Origin: an uncultured bacterium
Lineage (GTDB): Bacteria > Actinomycetota > Coriobacteriia > Coriobacteriales > Coriobacteriaceae
Assembly (NCBI GenBank): GCA_905214525.1
Contig: CAJMMN010000019.1
Coordinates: 1-42,695, forward strand
Direction of reading: 5' to 3'
Length of the DNA: 42,695 nt
Shown piece after piece: positions 41,124 through 42,695 of the stretch (within the stretch, counting starts at the first letter, position 1; every line of letters starts with the position of its first letter). A program made the translations under genes and the position numbers. The notes under the pieces were generated by a model, which worked only from the letters and a program-made list of their open reading frames with translations, was not told where the DNA came from and did no database searches.

Positions 41124-41822
41124 CTACAGGTCGCGTGCTCGATAGACCTTGGTACTGATGGCGCAACTCAGTGCAAAGAGCACGAGGGCCAGTACGGCAA
41201 TTCCTGCGCACAGGCAGCCGAGGACGGCAGAATCGGGGTTCGCCCCGGCAATCGACATGAGCCCGTTGCTGATGGGGTTGGAGGAGCTCAGCGTGGCCAT
41301 GGCAAGGCACCCGAGCAGGGCAAACAGGGCAACGGATAGGCGCAGCGCCTCCATGTGTCCAAATCGAAAGAACAGCGGCTGTGCCAAAAACACCATCATG
41401 AGGGAGATAAGCATCGATGCGGCGGAGGCTATTGTGGTCTCAAAGACGATCTGTCTCGTCGAGGGGATACCCGCGCTGTTGAAGAGCGGGATAGAGACGA
41501 TGCGCAGAAGCGCGGCGGCGCACGCCATGACAGCCGAGAAGACAATGATGCTCAGGTAGCGTGCACAGATGATGTCTTTGCGCGAGAGGGGCAGCGTTGC
41601 CCGATAGCGTTCCCATCCGTTTTGATTGTCGAAGCCGGCCAGCGAGCTCATAACCATGATGGGCGACATGGCACTGACCGCGCAGGCGCCGGCGCTCATG
41701 CCGGAATCGCCATCCGATGCGTTGGCGAGGGTCAACACGACGAAGATGAACAGGCCGATGCCCGCGATGCTTGGGACAAGCGAGCGAACGATGGCGAGCT
41801 CGGACATAAAGGCGCGTTTCAT
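41124..41822 (-). CDS. ABC-2 type permease
   Basis: A 232-residue protein with about six membrane spans. GFDNQNGWERYRATLPLSRK (about 63-82) is the conserved cytoplasmic block of ABC2-type permeases with the LPxSR element. Its ATG overlaps the TGA of the ATPase gene upstream (ATGA), so the pair forms one exporter. The load is unknown; drug or peptide export are common roles for the family. Confidence 0.88.
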   Translation of the reverse strand: MKRAFMSELAIVRSLVPSIAGIGLFIFVVLTLANASDGDSGMSAGACAVSAMSPIMVMSSLAGFDNQNGWERYRATLPLSRKDIICARYLSIIVFSAVMACAAALLRIVSIPLFNSAGIPSTRQIVFETTIASAASMLISLMMVFLAQPLFFRFGHMEALRLSVALFALLGCLAMATLSSSNPISNGLMSIAGANPDSAVLGCLCAGIAVLALVLFALSCAISTKVYRARDL

Positions 41823-42695
41823 TTCGAAGCCCCTTTCAGCATGAGGCGCAGGTAATCATCAATGGTTGCCCGGTCGCAGGGAATCTCGGGGAAGGCCTCG
41901 AGCGCCTCGCGACGGTTGGGCACGAGCACGTCCACGCTATAGGCGTGGCGAGCGGCATGGGCGCCTTCGACGCAAGCCATGAGCTCGGACGCCTGCGCCT
42001 GCGTGCAATGGGCGATGCCGGCGCGGTCGGTAATGTCCTCCCGCGGCAGGTCAAATACAATCGAGCCGTTATCGATGCAGATGACGCGGTCGGCGGCGCG
42101 ATCGAGGTCGGACGTAATATGGCTCGAGAGCAGCACGCTGCGCTGGCCGTCGGAAACAAAGGCGAGCAGCTCGTCAAGCAGCTCTTCGCGTGCCATGGGA
42201 TCGAGGCCCGCGGTGGCTTCGTCCAAAACGAGCAGCTTGGCATGGTGGCTGAGCGCGCAGGCGAGCTGCAGCTTCATGCCCATACCGCGGGAGAGGTCCT
42301 TGACCTTCGTCTTGGGATCGAGGCCAAATCGGTCGATGAATCCGGCGAACGTTTCGCGACTCCATGTGGGGTACGCTGGGCCTACGAGCGTCTCGATCTG
42401 GCCCACCTTGAGCGTGGAGGGGAAGGGGCACGTGTCCAGGACAAGGCCGACGCGGGAGCGCAGGTGGCGCTGCGTCTCGTCGGGTGCGTTGGCATCGCAG
42501 CGCTGTCCAAGCAGATGTACCTCGCCGGCATCGAGCTTTATAAGCCCGAGCGCGGCGAGAATGGTCGTTGTCTTGCCGGCGCCGTTTGCGCCCACAAAGC
42601 CGACGATCTGGCCGGGCTCCACGGCGAGTGTGACGTCTCGCAACGAAAAACGGTCGCTCACGCGGCGTGAGATGCCTTTGAGTTCTAAAAGGTTT
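41819..42695 (-). CDS. ABC exporter ATPase, 5' end beyond window
   Basis: The frame stays open to the right edge: residues NLLELKGISRRVSDRFSLRD precede the usual VTLAVEPGQIVGFVGANGAGKTTT. The GTG at 42661 is therefore inside the gene and the true start lies outside. Walker A is GANGAGKT, the signature is LSRGMGMKL (SRGM in place of SGGQ, common in ABC-2 exporters), and Walker B is LLVLDEATAGLD with SSHI as the switch. The C-terminal roughly 70 residues match exporter ATPases with a short extra domain. It pairs with the ABC-2 permease downstream. Confidence 0.9.
   Translation of the reverse strand, partial: NLLELKGISRRVSDRFSLRDVTLAVEPGQIVGFVGANGAGKTTTILAALGLIKLDAGEVHLLGQRCDANAPDETQRHLRSRVGLVLDTCPFPSTLKVGQIETLVGPAYPTWSRETFAGFIDRFGLDPKTKVKDLSRGMGMKLQLACALSHHAKLLVLDEATAGLDPMAREELLDELLAFVSDGQRSVLLSSHITSDLDRAADRVICIDNGSIVFDLPREDITDRAGIAHCTQAQASELMACVEGAHAARHAYSVDVLVPNRREALEAFPEIPCDRATIDDYLRLMLKGASK

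Overview
The window reads as chromosome of a high-GC Gram-positive bacterium, most likely a gut Coriobacteriia close to Collinsella. This is inferred from GC-rich codon use, TACAAT/GACAAT-type -10 boxes, strong GGAG-type ribosome sites, a CXXC microprotein/polyferredoxin/TlpA cassette, and many copies of a perfect palindrome with a GGGAC-N-GTCCC centre. No rRNA, complete tRNA, CRISPR array, phage module or transposase is visible.

Left part (1-4.5 kb): three tandem sirtuin-like genes on the minus strand (the last cut by the window edge), with a divergent TetR-type regulator and a 16-bp operator-like palindrome between them. An iron-sulfur-flavoprotein-like reductase follows. Next (3.4-10.7 kb) is a four-gene minus-strand block: an AAA ATPase, a divergent type IIA topoisomerase pair (A and B subunits), and a second ATPase with a nuclease-like C-terminus. 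The topoisomerase pair has a perfect LexA/SOS-type box upstream, and each ATPase has its own private repeat array at its 5' end.

Middle (10.7-24 kb): a 1455-residue wall-anchored surface protein behind a LuxR-type regulator; guaA encoding only the synthetase half of GMP synthase; a two-component system divergent from a redox cassette (48-aa CXXC microprotein, membrane polyferredoxin, TlpA-like lipoprotein); a truncated rhodanese fragment; and a CoA-disulfide reductase-rhodanese fusion.

Right part (24-42.7 kb): a fused ABC ATPase-permease with a very large extracytoplasmic domain, two membrane proteins of unknown role, and a 534-bp gene-free stretch packed with palindromes, an 11-G run and a 186-bp inverted-repeat element. 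After this come dus, a glutaredoxin, an XRE/zinc-ribbon/TipAS regulator divergent from trmO, a MalY/PatB aminotransferase, a flavin-binding protein, a hybrid sensor kinase with two solute-binding sensor domains, a K+ channel, a LOG-family hydrolase, a ClC channel, an EamA transporter and an ABC-2 exporter whose ATPase gene runs off the right edge.

The points most worth following up are the sirtuin trio, the SOS-box topoisomerase operon with flanking ATPases, the palindromes at the start of the second ATPase, and the modular palindrome family.
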